DNA of 6,414 nucleotides from Bifidobacteriaceae bacterium (GTDB taxonomy: Bacteria; Actinomycetota; Actinomycetes; Actinomycetales; WQXJ01), in NCBI GenBank assembly GCA_031255075.1, contig JAIRTF010000058.1, forward strand, positions 1-6,414, in the 5' to 3' direction. Positions 5,015 through 6,414 of this stretch are shown piece by piece. The notes under the pieces were generated by a model, which saw nothing but the letters and a program-made list of their open reading frames with translations, ran no database searches and was not told the DNA's origin. The position numbers and the translations under genes are program-made. How positions within the stretch are numbered: position 1 is the first letter of the stretch; every line of letters starts with the position of its first letter.

Positions 5015-6414
5015 TCACCCCCGTTCCAAATAGTCTTCACGTCCGGCCAGGAGCCGTTCAACGGCTCGGGCCAAAGCTCCATGATCTACCAAGTCCGGGT
5101 CTTGGCGGACCAAGGCGGTGGCCGCATCGCGGGCGTCCAGGATCAGATCAGCATCATGGGCCAGGCGGACCAGCCGCAGTGAGGAGGCACCGGATTGGCT
5201 CTCGCCCAGGACTTGACCCTCACGGCGGGTCAACAGATCAACGTTGGCCAGTTCGAATCCGCTGGAGATCCGCTCCATGGCGGCCAGCCGAGTGGCCGCC
5301 GGTGTGCCCTCTTCCGCTGTTGAGACCAGCAAGCAGACCCCTTGGGCTTCGCCCCGGCCGACCCGTCCGCGCAGCTGGTGCAGCTGGGACAGCCCAAACC
5401 GGTCGGCATCCAAGACCACCAAGGCGGTGGCCCGCGGCACGTCTATGCCGACTTCCACCACTGTGGTGGCGACCAACACGTCGATCTGCCCGGCCGCAAA
5501 TTCGCCCATGACGCGGTCCTTTTCAGCCGGCGCCATTCGCCCGTGCAGAGCTTCGAGGCGTAGACCGGCCAGAGCTGGTTCGTTCCGCAGCTGTTCAAGG
5601 GTGGCTTTGACGGACGCCAATGGCCGCTTGGCGCCGCCGCTGCCGGCCCCGCCATTTGGGCGTCCGCCGGGGCTGGCCGGGCCACCGAAGGCCATGACGG
5701 CCGGCGCTTGGTCCTCCCACAGTTCGGCGCCATCTTCAGTTTGGGAACCCTCAATGGTTGGGCAGATCACAAATGCGCCGTGACCAGACCGGGCTTCCTC
5801 AGCTACCCGTTCCCAGACCCGTTTCAACCAGCCTGGATGGCTGACTGGATTGACCCAAGTGGTCGGCACCGGCTGACGGCCAGGCGGTGAGGCTTCCAAA
5901 GTGGTGGCCTCCAAATCCCCGAACACCGTCATGGCGACCGTCCGCGGAATGGGTGTGGCGGTCATCACCAGCACATGCGGCCTGACCTCTCCCCTGGTGC
6001 GCAACACATCGCGTTGCTCCACACCGAAACGGTGTTGCTCATCTACTACCACCAAGCCCAGGTCGTGGAACTCGACCGAACCTTCCAACAAGGCATGGGT
6101 GCCAACTACCAAGCCCGCCCCGCCCTCAGCTACTTTCGCCAACAGCTCAGTCTTGGCCTTGCCGGCAACCGAACCAGTCAGCAACTCCAAGCCGATCCGG
6201 TCCCTCAATTCGGCTGCTTCCAGCAGCTTGGCAATGGTTTGGTGATGTTGCCCGGCCAACACCTCAGTTGGCGCCAACAGCACCGCTTGGCCGCTGCCGG
6301 CCACCACTTGGAGCATGGCGCGCAGCGCCACCACCGTCTTGCCGGAGCCGACGTCGCCTTGCAGCAGTTGGTTCATCGGACGGGTTTGTGCCAACAGCGA
6401 AGAGATCTTCTGAC
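5015..6414 (-). CDS. recG: ATP-dependent DNA helicase RecG (5' partial)
   Basis: RecG is a monomeric superfamily 2 translocase that reverses stalled replication forks and branch-migrates Holliday junctions and R-loops. The frame is open to the window edge; 465 residues are visible and roughly the first 280 (the OB-fold wedge domain) are missing. In order the fragment shows PMNQLLQGDVGSGKT (Walker A, 19-26), DEQHRFGVEQR with the RecG-specific DEQH box (124-127), TATPIPRT (motif III, 151-158), VATTVVEVGIDVP (motif V), QLHQLRGRVGRG (motif VI, about 343-354), and the RecG C-terminal RREGQVLGESQSG. A Gly/Pro/Ser-rich stretch of about 20 residues (bases 5624-5686) lies between the two helicase lobes. 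The TTG at 6392-6394 is internal, not a start, because conserved sequence continues upstream of it. The stop at 5015-5017 is four bases before the rsmD start, indicating one operon. Confidence 0.97.
   Translation of the reverse strand, partial: QKISSLLAQTRPMNQLLQGDVGSGKTVVALRAMLQVVAGSGQAVLLAPTEVLAGQHHQTIAKLLEAAELRDRIGLELLTGSVAGKAKTELLAKVAEGGAGLVVGTHALLEGSVEFHDLGLVVVDEQHRFGVEQRDVLRTRGEVRPHVLVMTATPIPRTVAMTVFGDLEATTLEASPPGRQPVPTTWVNPVSHPGWLKRVWERVAEEARSGHGAFVICPTIEGSQTEDGAELWEDQAPAVMAFGGPASPGGRPNGGAGSGGAKRPLASVKATLEQLRNEPALAGLRLEALHGRMAPAEKDRVMGEFAAGQIDVLVATTVVEVGIDVPRATALVVLDADRFGLSQLHQLRGRVGRGEAQGVCLLVSTAEEGTPAATRLAAMERISSGFELANVDLLTRREGQVLGESQSGASSLRLVRLAHDADLILDARDAATALVRQDPDLVDHGALARAVERLLAGREDYLERG
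5018..5022 (-). promoter_or_regulatory. Shine-Dalgarno site deciding the rsmD start
   Basis: GGGGG on the minus strand, made from the last sense codons of recG, lies seven bases upstream of the GTG at 5008-5010. No comparable site precedes the longer alternative ATG at 5080-5082, which supports the shorter RsmD. Confidence 0.55.

Noticed and set aside
5011..5082. Longer RsmD starting at ATG 5080-5082
   Set aside because: It would add 24 residues unlike the family N-terminus and overlap recG by 68 bp, whereas the GTG at 5008-5010 has a good ribosome-binding site and yields the standard SRIIGG start.

Overview
The window is GC-rich, gene-dense DNA that looks chromosomal and actinobacterial (Actinomycetota). 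The reasons are the gene order recG-rsmD-coaD-DUF177-rpmF-rnc, frequent GTG starts, actinobacterial motif variants in RecG and CoaD, and two-component proteins of the mycobacterial DevS/DevR (DosS/DosR) type. Genus cannot be fixed from sequence alone.

Layout. Bases 1-657 (+) hold the C-terminal kinase core of a DevS/DosT-like sensor histidine kinase whose N-terminus lies outside the window. A short convergent gap (658-763) contains a strong hairpin, best read as the intrinsic terminator of the next gene. From 764 to the end everything is on the minus strand. Listed in transcription order it is: recG (5' end outside the window), rsmD, coaD, a DUF177/YceD-family protein, rpmF (ribosomal protein L32), rnc (RNase III), a DevR/NarL-type response regulator, and an SDR-family oxidoreductase. 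recG-rsmD-coaD is tightly packed (4-nt gap, then overlap). DUF177-rpmF-rnc-response regulator is also packed (2, 5 and 21 nt gaps). Gaps of 56 bp (before DUF177) and 106 bp (before the SDR gene) are the only places with room for promoters.

Function. The minus-strand block is housekeeping: fork reversal and repair (RecG), 16S rRNA m2G966 methylation (RsmD), coenzyme A synthesis (CoaD), 50S subunit components (DUF177/L32) and rRNA processing (RNase III). The less ordinary part is the left third. A DevS-like kinase and a DevR-like regulator sit in convergent orientation around an SDR dehydrogenase, and the regulator is attached to the end of the rnc operon, where many actinobacteria carry mutM and smc. 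An imperfect DosR-box-like palindrome lies in the gap upstream of the SDR gene, so the SDR gene is a candidate target of the pair. I see no mobile element, CRISPR array, tRNA, rRNA or clearly novel system.
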